A stretch of DNA of 64,000 nt, from contig JAWPMN010000001.1 of NCBI GenBank assembly GCA_033344895.1, positions 3,914,001 to 3,978,000 on the forward strand, given 5' to 3'. Below are positions 1 through 9,631 of the stretch, one piece after another. Under the pieces are notes generated by a model. That model was not told where the DNA came from, did no database searches, and was given only the letters and a program-made list of their open reading frames with translations. The position numbers and the translations under genes are program-made. The number at the start of each line of letters is the position of its first letter. Position 1 is the stretch's first letter. The stretch comes from Alphaproteobacteria bacterium (GTDB taxonomy: Bacteria; Pseudomonadota; Alphaproteobacteria; UBA8366; Aestuariispiraceae).

Positions 1-464
1 CCGCCGTTTCCGGTGGCCCGGCCTTCGTTCAGGCGTCCAGGCCTGAACCGCCGCCGCCGCAATCGGCGCCCACCGGCGCGGTGGCTGGAGAAGACTTGTC
101 CGCGCCGCCAGGGACGGCTTCATCGACGGTGCAGCAGGCGGAACTGCCGCGCGAAGAAGTGCCGATCGAGCGCCCGGAGGCCGACGCGCGCATCGAATCC
201 GATCTGGAGGTGGTGCCGGTGACACCCGACCCCTCGGTCTACATCCAGGCCGGTGCCTTCGGACAGTTTCACAATGCCGACCGCGCGCGGGTCTCGCTCA
301 GCTATCTCGGGCCGATCATCGTGGAAGAGATTACGCGATCGTCCACCCCGCTATACCGTGTCCGACTAGGCCCGCTGAAGGATGACGAAAGACTGGAATC
401 GCTGCTGGTCGCGGTGATCGAGGCGGGCTATACGGACGCGCAGATCGTGGTCAACAAGAATTAG
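1..464 (+). CDS. SPOR-domain protein, C-terminal part (probable septal ring lytic transglycosylase RlpA)
   Basis: The frame is open from the left edge, so only the last ~153 residues are seen and the start lies outside the window. The final ~75 residues, beginning at PSVYIQAGAFGQF, look like a SPOR domain, a fold that binds denuded glycan strands at the division septum. A Pro/Ala/Glu-rich linker precedes it. In many alphaproteobacteria a SPOR-bearing rlpA sits just before the D,D-carboxypeptidase and tmk, as here, which is the reason for the name. The catalytic double-psi barrel of RlpA would be outside the window, so another SPOR protein is possible. Confidence 0.7.
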   Translation, partial: AVSGGPAFVQASRPEPPPPQSAPTGAVAGEDLSAPPGTASSTVQQAELPREEVPIERPEADARIESDLEVVPVTPDPSVYIQAGAFGQFHNADRARVSLSYLGPIIVEEITRSSTPLYRVRLGPLKDDERLESLLVAVIEAGYTDAQIVVNKN

Positions 465-567
465 CCCCAATCGGACCGCGATCCTGCCTGGATTTCACAC
501 GATACGATGGGGCAAACTGGCGACCGTCGCCACCCGAACGATCAGACTCGCCGAATTTGGAGGAAGG

Positions 568-1722
568 ATGCTCGCAACCCTCGCCAGAAAGTCGCTTCTT
601 GCCATCGCCTTCATCGGATTGGCGACCGTCCCAGCAGCGGCGCAGGATGTCAGCGGCCTGGAGACCAAGGCCCTTCAGGCTGTCCTGGTGGACTACGATA
701 CCGGGACGGTTCTGCTGTCCAAGAATGCCGATGAGCGGATGTACCCGGCGTCTATGACCAAACTCATGACCGCCTATCTGGTCTTCGAGCGCCTGAAAAA
801 CGGCACCCTCTCTCTGGATGATACCTTCCCGGTCAGCGAAAAGGCCTGGCGGAAGGGTGGATCCAAGATGTTCGTCGAAGTCGGCGCCCGTGTCCGGGTC
901 GAGGACCTGCTGCGGGGGATCATCATTCAATCCGGCAACGACGCCACGATTGTCGTCGCGGAGGGCCTGTCCGGCAGCGAGGAAGCCTTTGCCCGGGAAA
1001 TGACCGCAAAGGCCCGGGAAATCGGCATGACCGGCACCCAGTTCCGGAATGCCAGCGGATGGCCGGATGACGAGCACTACACGACGGCGCACGATCTGGC
1101 CGTGCTGGCCGAGCGCATCATTCGGGAATTCCCGGAATACTACCATTTCTACGCCGAGACGGAGTTCACCTATTCCGAGATTACGCAGCGCAACCGGAAT
1201 CCGCTGCTGTACCGGAACATTGGCGCCGATGGCCTGAAGACGGGCCATACCGAGGCATCCGGCTACGGGCTCACCGCGTCGGCCGTTCGGAACGACCAGC
1301 GCCTGATCCTGGTGGTCAACGGTCTGACCTCGTCGAAAGAGCGGGCGCTTGAGGCCGAGCGGGTCCTTGACTGGGGCTTCCGGGAGTTTGGAACATACCG
1401 TCTGTTCGAAGCGGGGGAGACAGTGTCCGAAGCACCGGTCTGGCTGGGCAAGGAAGGGCGCGTTCCGCTGATTGTCCAGGAGCCAGTCGACATTGTGCTG
1501 CGCCGATCCGTCCGCGACGATCTGAAGGTGGTGCTGCATACCGAGGAGCCGATTGCCGCGCCGATCACACCCGGCACGCCCTACGGCGAAGTGGTCGTCA
1601 GCGCCCCCGGCCTCGATACGGTCCGAATTCCCGTCGTTGCCGGTGAACCGGTGGAACGGCTCGGCTCCTTCGGTCGCTTGCGCGCCGCCCTGGAATACCT
1701 GGTCTTTGGCGAGTCCGGCTGA
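568..1722 (+). CDS. dacA: D-alanyl-D-alanine carboxypeptidase (penicillin-binding protein 5/6 family)
   Basis: 384 residues. It trims the terminal D-Ala from peptidoglycan pentapeptides in the periplasm. An N-terminal signal peptide (LARKSLLAIAFIGLATVPAAA) is followed by the three penicillin-binding motifs: SMTK at residues 62-65 with the nucleophile Ser62, SGN at 122-124, and KTG at 224-226. A C-terminal beta-rich PBP5-like domain follows. The start is supported by a strong ribosome-binding site, GGAGGAAGG, just before the ATG. The stop codon shares its A with the ATG of tmk (TGATG), so the two are probably translationally coupled. The family assignment is firm; the dacA/dacC/dacD choice is conventional. 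Confidence 0.95.
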   Translation: MLATLARKSLLAIAFIGLATVPAAAQDVSGLETKALQAVLVDYDTGTVLLSKNADERMYPASMTKLMTAYLVFERLKNGTLSLDDTFPVSEKAWRKGGSKMFVEVGARVRVEDLLRGIIIQSGNDATIVVAEGLSGSEEAFAREMTAKAREIGMTGTQFRNASGWPDDEHYTTAHDLAVLAERIIREFPEYYHFYAETEFTYSEITQRNRNPLLYRNIGADGLKTGHTEASGYGLTASAVRNDQRLILVVNGLTSSKERALEAERVLDWGFREFGTYRLFEAGETVSEAPVWLGKEGRVPLIVQEPVDIVLRRSVRDDLKVVLHTEEPIAAPITPGTPYGEVVVSAPGLDTVRIPVVAGEPVERLGSFGRLRAALEYLVFGESG

Positions 1723-2366
1723 TGGCGGAAGTTGGCCGGTTCATCACCTTTGAAGGCGGTGAAGGCAGCGGAAAATCCACACAATGCGCGCGGCTGGCCG
1801 AATTCCTGACGCAAGCCGGAATCGAGACGGTCGTCACCCGAGAGCCCGGCGGCACCGAAGGGGCGCAGGCAATTCGGGACCTCGTTGTTTCAGGCGCCGG
1901 GGATCGTTGGGGACCCGTCAGCGAAGCGCTGCTGATGTATGCCGCGCGACGCGACCATGTCGATCGCGTCATCAAGCCAGCCCTGTCGAACGGCAAATGG
2001 GTGATCTGCGACCGGTTCAGCGATTCGACACTCGCCTATCAGGGGTATGGCCGCGAGCTGGGGGCGGACTGGATTGCGCAACTGGACAGGCTGAGCCTCG
2101 ATGGGTTCAAGCCGGACCTCACATTGCTGCTCGACATGCCGGTTTCGACAGGCCTCGCGCGGGCGGCGGAGCGGGGAGGGCCGGATCGCTTCGAAAAGCT
2201 GGGCAGTACCTTCCATGAATCGCTGCGCCAGGCTTTCCTTTCCATTGCGTCCCGGGAACCTGACCGGATTGTCACGGTCTCCGCGGAAGGGTCCATGAAT
2301 GCCGTGTCAGAGCGAATTCAGGCGGTTGTTCTGGATCGATTCGCGCTCCCTGGGGCGCCGGCATGA
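1722..2366 (+). CDS. tmk: thymidylate kinase
   Basis: 214 residues, normal family length. It phosphorylates dTMP to dTDP in the cytoplasm. The N-terminus carries the P-loop GGEGSGKS, followed by the TREPGGTEGAQAIR segment typical of bacterial thymidylate kinases, and the DRFSDSTLAYQGYGR segment that binds dTMP and closes the lid. It overlaps dacA by one base and holB by four (ATGA). tmk followed by holB is a common pairing in alphaproteobacteria. Confidence 0.97.
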   Translation: MAEVGRFITFEGGEGSGKSTQCARLAEFLTQAGIETVVTREPGGTEGAQAIRDLVVSGAGDRWGPVSEALLMYAARRDHVDRVIKPALSNGKWVICDRFSDSTLAYQGYGRELGADWIAQLDRLSLDGFKPDLTLLLDMPVSTGLARAAERGGPDRFEKLGSTFHESLRQAFLSIASREPDRIVTVSAEGSMNAVSERIQAVVLDRFALPGAPA

Positions 2367-3454
2367 GCGGTGAAGACGATTCGGGGCCGCCGCGCGCCCG
2401 TCACAATCCGGACCTCTTCGGACATGCCGACGCCGAGGAAACCGTCACGAAGGCCTGGGCGTCGGGTCGCTTCCCGCATGCCTGGTTGATCTGCGGTCCG
2501 CAAGGGATCGGAAAGGCCACGCTGGCCTATCGAATGGCCCGTTGGGTGCTGGCGGGCGGCGATGGCGGGCAGGGCGCCGGATTGTTTGGCGAGCCGGCCG
2601 GCGATGGGCTCTACCTGTCCCCGGAAAGCGGCACCTTTCGACGGATCGTGTCCGGCGGACATCCGGATTTCAGGGCCCTGGAGCGACCGGAAGGCAAGAC
2701 ATCCATCCCGGTCGAGGACGTGCGCGGCATTCTGGGATTCGTCCATCAGACACCGGCGGAAAGCGACTGGAAGGCCATTGTCATCGATAGTGCCGACGAA
2801 CTGAATACGTCCGGGGCCAATGCTATTCTGAAGGCCCTGGAAGAACCGCCGCCCCACACCCTGTTCCTGCTTGTCAGCCATGCGCCGGGCCGATTGCTGC
2901 CGACGATCCGGTCTCGGTGCCGGAAGCTGACTCTGTCGCCGCTGTCGCCGGACGATATGCGGGCCTTGATCCGGCAGCATGCGCCGGACATTTCGGATTC
3001 CGACGCGGGTATCCTGATCCAGTTGGGGGAGGGCAGTATCGGCCGTGCCCTCGATTACGCCGCCGCCGGTGGGATCGACTTGTATCGCGCGGTGCTGGTG
3101 CTGCTTTCCAATCCGGCCAGACCCGATCCGAAGCAGCTATACGGACTTGCAGACACACTGTCACCCAAGCATGCGGAAGCGGCTTATCTGGCGTTTCGGA
3201 ACCTGTTCGATTGGTGGATCAAGCGTGCCATTCGGTCCCAGGCGACGGGCATTCGACCGGCAATCGTCGTTCCCGAGGAAGAGCGGGCGCTCGAGGGCTG
3301 GAACGCGTTGGGCGGCCTTGAAACGTCGATGCAGCTATGGGAGAAACTGACCGGCCTTCTTGCCCAGTCGGACAACCCGGCCAATCTAGATAAGCGTCAG
3401 TTGATCGTGGCGGCCTTTGGCGAGCTGCAAAAGGTTGCGACGGCACGGCGCTGA
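2363..3454 (+). CDS. holB: DNA polymerase III subunit delta prime
   Basis: 363 residues. Subunit of the clamp-loader complex that opens the beta sliding clamp. It has a Walker A-like GPQGIGKAT, the AAA+ segment [23 protein letters not shown], and a sensor-like RSRCRKL, all typical of the DnaX/delta-prime family. It begins inside the end of tmk (4-base ATGA overlap) and is followed by metG. The delta-prime rather than tau/gamma assignment rests on length and on the tmk-holB-metG-tatD neighbourhood. Confidence 0.94.
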   Translation: MSGEDDSGPPRARHNPDLFGHADAEETVTKAWASGRFPHAWLICGPQGIGKATLAYRMARWVLAGGDGGQGAGLFGEPAGDGLYLSPESGTFRRIVSGGHPDFRALERPEGKTSIPVEDVRGILGFVHQTPAESDWKAIVIDSADELNTSGANAILKALEEPPPHTLFLLVSHAPGRLLPTIRSRCRKLTLSPLSPDDMRALIRQHAPDISDSDAGILIQLGEGSIGRALDYAAAGGIDLYRAVLVLLSNPARPDPKQLYGLADTLSPKHAEAAYLAFRNLFDWWIKRAIRSQATGIRPAIVVPEEERALEGWNALGGLETSMQLWEKLTGLLAQSDNPANLDKRQLIVAAFGELQKVATARR

Positions 3455-3486
3455 GTTTCCTCGGTGATTTCGAATTGGACCAGTTC

Positions 3487-5055
3487 ATGTCGCGCGATGC
3501 CGGTAGCAAACCATCGTTTTACGTCACCACGGCGATCTCCTACGTCAATGGACCGCCGCATCTCGGCCATGCCTATGAGGCGATCTCCACGGACGTGATC
3601 GCCCGTTTCAAACGTCTGGACGGGTATGACGTGATGTTTCTGACCGGCACGGACGAGCACGGTCAGAAGGTCGAGAAGACTGCCCGCAGTCAAGGCAAGG
3701 AGCCATCTGCCTTTTGCGATGAAATCGCATCGAAATTCAAGGAGATGGCCGAGACGCTTGATATTTCGAATGACGACTTCATTCGGACCACGGAGGCGCG
3801 GCACCATGACAGCGTCCAGGAGATCTGGAAGCGCATCGCCGCCAAGGGCGACATCTATCTGGACAAGTATGCCGGCTGGTATTCAGTCCGGGACGAAGCC
3901 TATTTCGGCGAGGACGAACTGACCGAGGGCGAGGGGCCGAACAAAGGCAAGAAGTTCGCGCCGTCCGGTGCCGAGGTCGAATGGGTCGAGGAAGAGAGCT
4001 ATTTCTTCCGGCTGTCGGCCTATGGCGACAAACTGCTGGCGCATTACGAGGCCAATCCGGATTTCATCCTGCCGCACTATCGCCGCAACGAGGTTGTGAA
4101 CTTCGTGAAGCAGGGGCTGACGGATCTGTCGATTTCCCGCACCAGCTTCAACTGGGGCATTCCGGTGCCGGGCGATGACCGGCATATCATGTATGTCTGG
4201 CTCGACGCCCTGACTAATTATATCACCGCGACCGGTTTTCCGGACGAAGGCAAGGAAAGCTATCAGAAGTACTGGCCGGCCGATCTGCATGTGATCGGCA
4301 AGGACATCATGCGGTTCCACACGATCTACTGGCCAGCCTTCCTGATGTCTGCGGATCTGCCGCTGCCGAAGCGTGTTTTCGGGCACGGATTCCTGAACAT
4401 TGAAGGCCAGAAGATGTCGAAATCTCTGGGCAATGTAATTACGCCGCAGGCCATGATCGATGAGTTCGGGCTGGACCAGGTGCGCTATTTCCTGATGCGC
4501 GAAGTGCCCTATGGCAATGACGGGTCCTTCTCCAAGGAAAGCATGGTCAACAGGATCAATTCCGATCTGGCCAACGACCTGGGCAATCTGGGGCAGCGCG
4601 TTCTGTCGATGATCGCCAAGAACTGTGATGGCAAAGTTCCGACTCCAGGTCCGTTGACGCCGGAGGACGAGGCACTGATCGCGGCTGCAAAGGGCGCTCT
4701 GACCGGCATGCGCGAAGCGATGGACATGCAGGCCATCCACAAGATGCTGGAGGCGGTCTGGAAAGTCGTCGGCGAGGCAAACCGTTATGTCGACGCCCAG
4801 GCACCCTGGGCCCTGCGCAAGACGGATCCGGCGCGAATGGAGACCGTTCTGTACGTTCTGGCCGATGTCATTCGGATCCTCGGCATCTATGTCCAGTCGG
4901 TCGTGCCCGCTTCCGCTGCGAAACTGTTGGATCAACTGGAAGTCCCGGCTGACAACAGATCCTTCGCCGATATCGACGCGGCCCTTGTTGCCGGGACGGC
5001 CCTGCCGAAACCGGCGCCCGTCTTCCCGCGCTACGTCGAACCGGAAGCGGACTAA
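3487..5055 (+). CDS. metG: methionyl-tRNA synthetase
   Basis: 522 residues from this ATG. It charges tRNA-Met. The class I signature is present as PPHLGHAYE near the N-terminus and KMSKSLGN about residue 300, followed by the helical anticodon-binding domain. There is no C-terminal tRNA-binding (EMAP-like) extension, consistent with the short alphaproteobacterial form. An in-frame TTG lies 12 bases upstream at 3475 and has a GGTGA about 7 bases before it, so the true start could be there. The ATG was preferred because the known family starts close to the first beta strand. Confidence 0.96.
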   Translation: MSRDAGSKPSFYVTTAISYVNGPPHLGHAYEAISTDVIARFKRLDGYDVMFLTGTDEHGQKVEKTARSQGKEPSAFCDEIASKFKEMAETLDISNDDFIRTTEARHHDSVQEIWKRIAAKGDIYLDKYAGWYSVRDEAYFGEDELTEGEGPNKGKKFAPSGAEVEWVEEESYFFRLSAYGDKLLAHYEANPDFILPHYRRNEVVNFVKQGLTDLSISRTSFNWGIPVPGDDRHIMYVWLDALTNYITATGFPDEGKESYQKYWPADLHVIGKDIMRFHTIYWPAFLMSADLPLPKRVFGHGFLNIEGQKMSKSLGNVITPQAMIDEFGLDQVRYFLMREVPYGNDGSFSKESMVNRINSDLANDLGNLGQRVLSMIAKNCDGKVPTPGPLTPEDEALIAAAKGALTGMREAMDMQAIHKMLEAVWKVVGEANRYVDAQAPWALRKTDPARMETVLYVLADVIRILGIYVQSVVPASAAKLLDQLEVPADNRSFADIDAALVAGTALPKPAPVFPRYVEPEAD

Positions 5056-5061
5056 GCCGGC

Positions 5062-5856
5062 ATGTTGGTCGACAGTCACTGTCATCTCGACTACCTGCAA
5101 CGCGACGGGCGCGACCTGACGGAGGTCGTGTCGGCCGCAAGGCGGGTTGGTGTCGGAACCCTGGTGACGATCTGCACGAAGGTGACCGAGTTCGAGACCA
5201 TCCGCGCGATTGCGGAGGATCATGACAATGTCTGGTGCACCGTCGGCATTCATCCGCATGAGGCAGAAAGCGAACCGGAAATCACGGCGGAACGGCTGAT
5301 CGAACTCGCCGACCATCCGAAGGTCGTCGGCATTGGCGAGACCGGTCTGGATTACTTCTATGAGCACAGTCCTCGCGAGGCGCAGCAGAGGAGCTTCCGT
5401 GCCCATATCGCGGCCGCGCGGGAAACCGGTCTGCCGCTGATCGTCCATACTCGTGACGCCGATGAGGATACGGTTGCCATCATGGAAGACGAGATGGGCA
5501 ACGGCGCCTATCCCGGGGTCATTCACTGTTTCAGCAGCAGCAAGTGGCTCGCGGAGCGGTCGGTCGCGATGGGTATGGCGATTTCGATCTCCGGCATACT
5601 GACCTTCAAGAAGGCCGACGAACTGCGCGAAGCGGTGGCCGCGGTCCCGGCGGAAAATCTGCTGGTCGAGACGGACTCGCCCTATCTCGCCCCGGTGCCG
5701 AAGCGCGGGAAGCAGAACGAACCGGCCTTCGTCGTGCACACGGCCGAGCGTCTGGCGGAACTGAAAGGGATGACCGGATCGGAACTGGCAACGGTTACGA
5801 CCGATAATTTCTTCCGGCTGTTTTCCAAGACGGTCCGGCCGGAAGGCATCGCATGA
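5062..5856 (+). CDS. tatD: TatD family metal-dependent hydrolase (DNase)
   Basis: 264 residues. A metal-dependent nuclease of the amidohydrolase TIM-barrel superfamily. Metal ligands are seen as DSHCHLDY at the N-terminus, GETGLDYF (Glu), HTRDADE (His), IHCFSSS (His) and ETDSPYLAP (Asp). The gene follows metG by 6 bases and overlaps the next gene by 4 bases (ATGA). metG-tatD-MBL hydrolase is a conserved string in this class. Whether the cellular role is DNA repair or 3' end trimming cannot be read from sequence. Confidence 0.93.
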   Translation: MLVDSHCHLDYLQRDGRDLTEVVSAARRVGVGTLVTICTKVTEFETIRAIAEDHDNVWCTVGIHPHEAESEPEITAERLIELADHPKVVGIGETGLDYFYEHSPREAQQRSFRAHIAAARETGLPLIVHTRDADEDTVAIMEDEMGNGAYPGVIHCFSSSKWLAERSVAMGMAISISGILTFKKADELREAVAAVPAENLLVETDSPYLAPVPKRGKQNEPAFVVHTAERLAELKGMTGSELATVTTDNFFRLFSKTVRPEGIA

Positions 5857-6605
5857 GGGTTCGGATTCTCGGCTGCGGCTCTTCCGGCGGTGTGCCGCGG
5901 CTGGGCAGCGGCTGGGGGGCCTGCGACCCGACCGAGCCGCGCAATCGCCGTACCCGGTGTTCGCTGCTGGCATCGGTGAAGGGAAAGCACATCCTGGTCG
6001 ATACATCGCCGGACATGCGCGAGCAGCTTCTGGCTGCCGGTGTCTCGGACATCGCCGCCGTTTTCTACACGCACCTGCATGCCGACCAGGCCCACGGGAT
6101 CGATGATTTGCGCGGCCTGGTCCTGCTCAACCGCCGCCGCGTGCCTGTCTATGCCGAGCCGGATATCCTTGAGCAGTTGAAATCGCGTTTCGACTACTGT
6201 TTCCGGCAGGTTAAGGACTATCCGCCGATCCTTGATGCTCATGGGCTAACCGGTCCGGTCGACGTTGCCGGAGTGCCGGTCACGCCTGTCCGCATCGTCC
6301 ATGGATCCATTCCGGCGACGGGATATCGCATCGGGGATGTGGGCTACATTCCGGATGTGTCGGAGATTCCGGAAGACGTGATGAGCATGTTCGAAGGGTT
6401 GTCGCTGTTCGTGATCGACGCGCTGCGCTACCGGCCGCATCCGAGCCATGCGCATCTGGCCCGCACCCTGGAATGGGTTGACCGGTTGAAGCCGAAACGT
6501 ACGGTGCTGACCAACATGCATATCGATCTGGATTACGCGACCCTGCGGCGTACGCTGCCGGACGGGGTCGAACCCGCTTACGACGGAATGGAACTGGATG
6601 TCTGA
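5853..6605 (+). CDS. metallo-beta-lactamase-fold hydrolase, PhnP-like
   Basis: 250 residues. The zinc-binding signature is THLHADQAHG (HxHxDxxxG type), with further likely ligands in SHAHL and TNMHIDL near the C-terminus. The overall pattern, including the opening ILGCGSSGGVPR, matches the PhnP/phosphodiesterase branch of the superfamily. It starts inside the tatD stop region and is likely the last gene of the holB-metG-tatD string. The substrate is unknown; there are no phosphonate genes nearby, so a phn role should not be assumed. Confidence 0.85.
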   Translation: MRVRILGCGSSGGVPRLGSGWGACDPTEPRNRRTRCSLLASVKGKHILVDTSPDMREQLLAAGVSDIAAVFYTHLHADQAHGIDDLRGLVLLNRRRVPVYAEPDILEQLKSRFDYCFRQVKDYPPILDAHGLTGPVDVAGVPVTPVRIVHGSIPATGYRIGDVGYIPDVSEIPEDVMSMFEGLSLFVIDALRYRPHPSHAHLARTLEWVDRLKPKRTVLTNMHIDLDYATLRRTLPDGVEPAYDGMELDV

Positions 6606-6685
6606 ACGGCCGCTGGCTTGACCGGACGGCCAGATCGGTTACTTCGAACGTGGGGATTTCCACACGCATCAAGGGAGGACGCTTT

Positions 6686-7558
6686 ATGGCGAAGGTTGCA
6701 TTTCTGGGGCTCGGGGTCATGGGGTATCCGATGGCCGGTCACCTGAAGACCAAGGGCGGCCACGACGTGACGGTCTATAATCGCACGGCGGCCAAGGCGG
6801 AGAAGTGGGCGGCCGAGTTCGGTGGCAGCGCCAAGACGACGCCGCGTGAGGCCGCCGAGGGCGCCGAGATCGTCTTTGCCTGTGTCGGCAATGACGACGA
6901 CCTGCGCAGCGTGGTGCTGGGCGATGACGGCGCCTTCGCGGGAATGGCCGAAGGTGCGGTCTTTGTCGATCACACCACGGCCTCCGCGGATGTGGCCCGT
7001 GAACTGGCTGCGGTCGGTGCAGAGGCGGGCATTGGCTTTATCGACGCGCCGGTTTCCGGTGGCCAGGCTGGCGCGGAGAACGGCGTCCTGACGGTCATGT
7101 GCGGCGGAGACGAGGCTGTCTACGCCAAGGCCGAGCCGGCAATCGGCGCCTTCGCCCGTTCCTGCAAGCTGATGGGACCGGCGGGGGCCGGCCAGTTGAC
7201 CAAGATGGTCAACCAGATCTGCATTGCCGGCCTGCTGCAGGGGCTGTCGGAAGGCATGAATTTCGGCGTGAAGGCCGGATTGGACATGGAGAAGGTGATC
7301 GACGTGATCTCCAAGGGCGCCGCCGGTTCCTGGCAGATGGAAAACCGGGGCGGCACCATGTGCAAGGGTGAGTTCGACTTCGGATTCGCCGTCGACTGGA
7401 TGCGCAAGGACCTTGGCATCTGCCTTTCCGAGGCCAAGAACAACGGCGCGCGTCTGCCCGTGACGGCCCTGGTCGATCAGTTCTACGCCCAAGTCCAGGG
7501 ACGAGGTGGAAACCGTTGGGATACATCCAGCTTGATCCATCTATTGGCGAATGACTGA
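6686..7558 (+). CDS. NAD(P)-dependent oxidoreductase of the 3-hydroxyisobutyrate dehydrogenase family
   Basis: 290 residues. The Rossmann signature VAFLGLGVMGYPMAGHL opens the protein. The substrate-binding segment DAPVSGGQAGAENG and the catalytic-lysine segment GPAGAGQLTKMVNQ follow, which define the beta-hydroxyacid dehydrogenase family. The start ATG was chosen because GGGAGGAC lies just before it; an upstream in-frame start at 6650 lacks such a site. Substrates in the family include 3-hydroxyisobutyrate, tartronate semialdehyde and succinic semialdehyde; the sequence alone does not decide. It stands between the metG string and a cyclase gene. Confidence 0.88.
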   Translation: MAKVAFLGLGVMGYPMAGHLKTKGGHDVTVYNRTAAKAEKWAAEFGGSAKTTPREAAEGAEIVFACVGNDDDLRSVVLGDDGAFAGMAEGAVFVDHTTASADVARELAAVGAEAGIGFIDAPVSGGQAGAENGVLTVMCGGDEAVYAKAEPAIGAFARSCKLMGPAGAGQLTKMVNQICIAGLLQGLSEGMNFGVKAGLDMEKVIDVISKGAAGSWQMENRGGTMCKGEFDFGFAVDWMRKDLGICLSEAKNNGARLPVTALVDQFYAQVQGRGGNRWDTSSLIHLLAND

Positions 7559-7585
7559 TCGCGCGTCAGGCGGTATTCTCGGGCC

Positions 7586-8785
7586 ATGTTGACAGACTGG
7601 ATTCAGCAGACCAGCGATTGGCTGGTCGACGAAAGCCTGCGGGGCACCCGAGCGGACCGCCTGATGAAGCATCTTTGCGAGCAGATGGTCGCGGGCGGAA
7701 TCCCGATCAGCCGGGTTCACATCGCCTGCGGCCAGCTGCATCCCCTGTTCAAGGCATTCTCTGTCGTATGGAGCCGCGATGACGGACTGGTCCGCGACCG
7801 GTTCAGCTATCACGGTGCCTCGACCGATGCCTGGCAACAGAGTCCGCTGAAGGCGGTCCTGAACGTCCACAGGACCGAAATTCGGGCCCGAATTCATCTG
7901 GGCGAAGGCGTCGACGAGTTTCCGGTGATCCGCGAATTCCAGGAGCGCGGAATGACCGATTACCTCTGCGTCCGTGCCGGCTTTTCGGAGCCGCTGGAAC
8001 GCGCCCTGGACGAGCTGGATGGCTGTATAGCCAGCTTCTCGACGGATGCGGAGGGCGGGTTTTCCGATGCCTGCATTCAGACGATCAAGCGCCTCTTCCC
8101 GCGTCTGGCGGTTGCCCTGAAATCGCTGGTTCGGGAAACCACGGCGCAGAATCTGGCGTCCACCTATCTCGGCAGTCAGGCCGGGGAGCGCGTGCTGCGC
8201 GGGCATATCCGGCGCGGCGATTGCGATTCCATCCGCGCCGCGGTCTGGTTCTCGGACATGCGTGACTCCACCGTCACGGCGGACAAGATGGACCCGCGCA
8301 TCTTTCTGGAGCGCCTCAATCGATATTTCGAATGCACTGCGGGATCCGTGTTGGATCACGGCGGAGAGGTGCTGCGCTTCATCGGGGATGCCGTCCTGGC
8401 GATCTTTCCGATCGGCGGGCCCGGCGGCGCGGAACGGGCAGGGCGCATGGCGGTCTCCGCGGCGCGGGACACGATCCGAAGACTTGAAGCCATCAATGCC
8501 GATCCGCCGCCCCATGACCGCGACCCGATCCGCTTTGGTCTCGGCCTCCATGTCGGGGATGTACTTTACGGCAATATCGGCGTGCCGGAGCGCCTGGAAT
8601 TCTCGGTGATCGGCCCGACCGCCAACGAAGTCGCCCGTCTGGAAGACCTGACCAAACCGCTTGATCGGCCGATCCTGGCATCGGACGCATTCATCGCCCT
8701 GGCCCATGCCGACTGGGAGGCGATGGGCAGTCATCGACTGCGCGGCGTGACGGAACCTCAGCCGATCTACGCTCTGAACGTCTGA
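7586..8785 (+). CDS. class III adenylate/guanylate cyclase with N-terminal sensor-like region
   Basis: 399 residues, no membrane segments. Residues 1-190 look like a divergent GAF-type region and contain no family motif I can name. Residues ~215-395 are a class III cyclase homology domain: metal-binding Asp224 in WFSDMRDST, Asp268 in RFIGDAVLAIF, and the transition-state Asn/Arg pair in ANEVARLE. The usual adenine-selecting Lys before IGD is Arg264 here, and its partner position is Ser (SVIG), so ATP versus GTP preference cannot be called. It converges with mazG, leaving only 15 bases between stops. Confidence 0.88.
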   Translation: MLTDWIQQTSDWLVDESLRGTRADRLMKHLCEQMVAGGIPISRVHIACGQLHPLFKAFSVVWSRDDGLVRDRFSYHGASTDAWQQSPLKAVLNVHRTEIRARIHLGEGVDEFPVIREFQERGMTDYLCVRAGFSEPLERALDELDGCIASFSTDAEGGFSDACIQTIKRLFPRLAVALKSLVRETTAQNLASTYLGSQAGERVLRGHIRRGDCDSIRAAVWFSDMRDSTVTADKMDPRIFLERLNRYFECTAGSVLDHGGEVLRFIGDAVLAIFPIGGPGGAERAGRMAVSAARDTIRRLEAINADPPPHDRDPIRFGLGLHVGDVLYGNIGVPERLEFSVIGPTANEVARLEDLTKPLDRPILASDAFIALAHADWEAMGSHRLRGVTEPQPIYALNV

Positions 8786-8800
8786 GCGGCGGATGGCCGC

Positions 8801-9598
8801 CTAGTCGTTTTCAACGCCTTTGACACTGTCCCAACGGGCATCCATCTCGTCCAGGCTGCATTCCGGAAGCTGCCGGCCCTCCTGCGCGAATGATGTCTCC
8901 ATCGCCCGGAACCGGAGCTCGAACTTGCGATTGGTACGGCGCAGGGCCTTTTCCGGATCGACATTGAGCATGCGCGCCAGATTGGCGACGACGAAGAGGA
9001 TGTCGCCCAACTCGTCCTCCAGCCGGTCTGGATCGCCGCCGGCCTCAATTTCTTCCTTAAGTTCTTCAACCTCTTCGTCCAGGTCCTTGAAAACCCAAGA
9101 CACTTCGGGCCATGTAAAGCCGACACGCGCAGCCCGTTTGGACAGTTTCTCAGCCCTTTGAAGGGCGGGAAGGGCGAGTGCGACCCCGGAAAGGGCACTG
9201 TCATCCTGACCCTTTTCCGCCCGTTCCGCGGCCTTGGTGGATTCCCAGCTTTGCTTGACCGCGTCCGGCGTGTCCGCACCGTCGGTGCCGAAGACATGCG
9301 GGTGACGTCGGATCATCTTGTCGGCAATGGCACCGGCCACCGAATCGAAGTCGAAACGATCCTGTTCCTCGGCCATGCGGGCGTGGAAGACGACCTGCAG
9401 CAGCAGATCCCCCAACTCATCCCGCAACTCGTCCATATCACCGCGGGCGATGGCGTCGGCGACCTCGTAGGCCTCCTCGATCGTGTAGGGTGCGATTGTC
9501 GTGAAATCCTGCTCCAAATCCCAGGGACAGCCGCCGTTCGGATTGCGCAATTGCGCCATGACGTCGATAAGTCGGTCGATATTGCGGCCGTTCTGCAT
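8801..9598 (-). CDS. mazG: nucleoside triphosphate pyrophosphohydrolase MazG
   Basis: 265 residues with the tandem-domain layout of long MazG. The N-terminal half holds MDELRDELGDLLLQVVFHA and the C-terminal half a second EExxE-type segment (EELKEEIE followed by LEDELGDILFVVANLAR). It hydrolyses NTPs and dNTPs to monophosphates, cleaning the nucleotide pool and affecting stress survival. The opening NIDRLIDVMAQLRNPNGGCPWD is diagnostic. No clear ribosome-binding site lies before the ATG. Confidence 0.95.
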   Translation of the reverse strand: MQNGRNIDRLIDVMAQLRNPNGGCPWDLEQDFTTIAPYTIEEAYEVADAIARGDMDELRDELGDLLLQVVFHARMAEEQDRFDFDSVAGAIADKMIRRHPHVFGTDGADTPDAVKQSWESTKAAERAEKGQDDSALSGVALALPALQRAEKLSKRAARVGFTWPEVSWVFKDLDEEVEELKEEIEAGGDPDRLEDELGDILFVVANLARMLNVDPEKALRRTNRKFELRFRAMETSFAQEGRQLPECSLDEMDARWDSVKGVEND

Positions 9599-9631
9599 AT
9601 GTCGAGCACTCTGCTTCTTGTTTGGGACGGG

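Noticed and set aside
3883..6006. A ~700-codon open frame on the minus strand
   Set aside because: Antisense to metG and tatD, both clear genes; no domain and low-complexity Arg/His/Gln composition.
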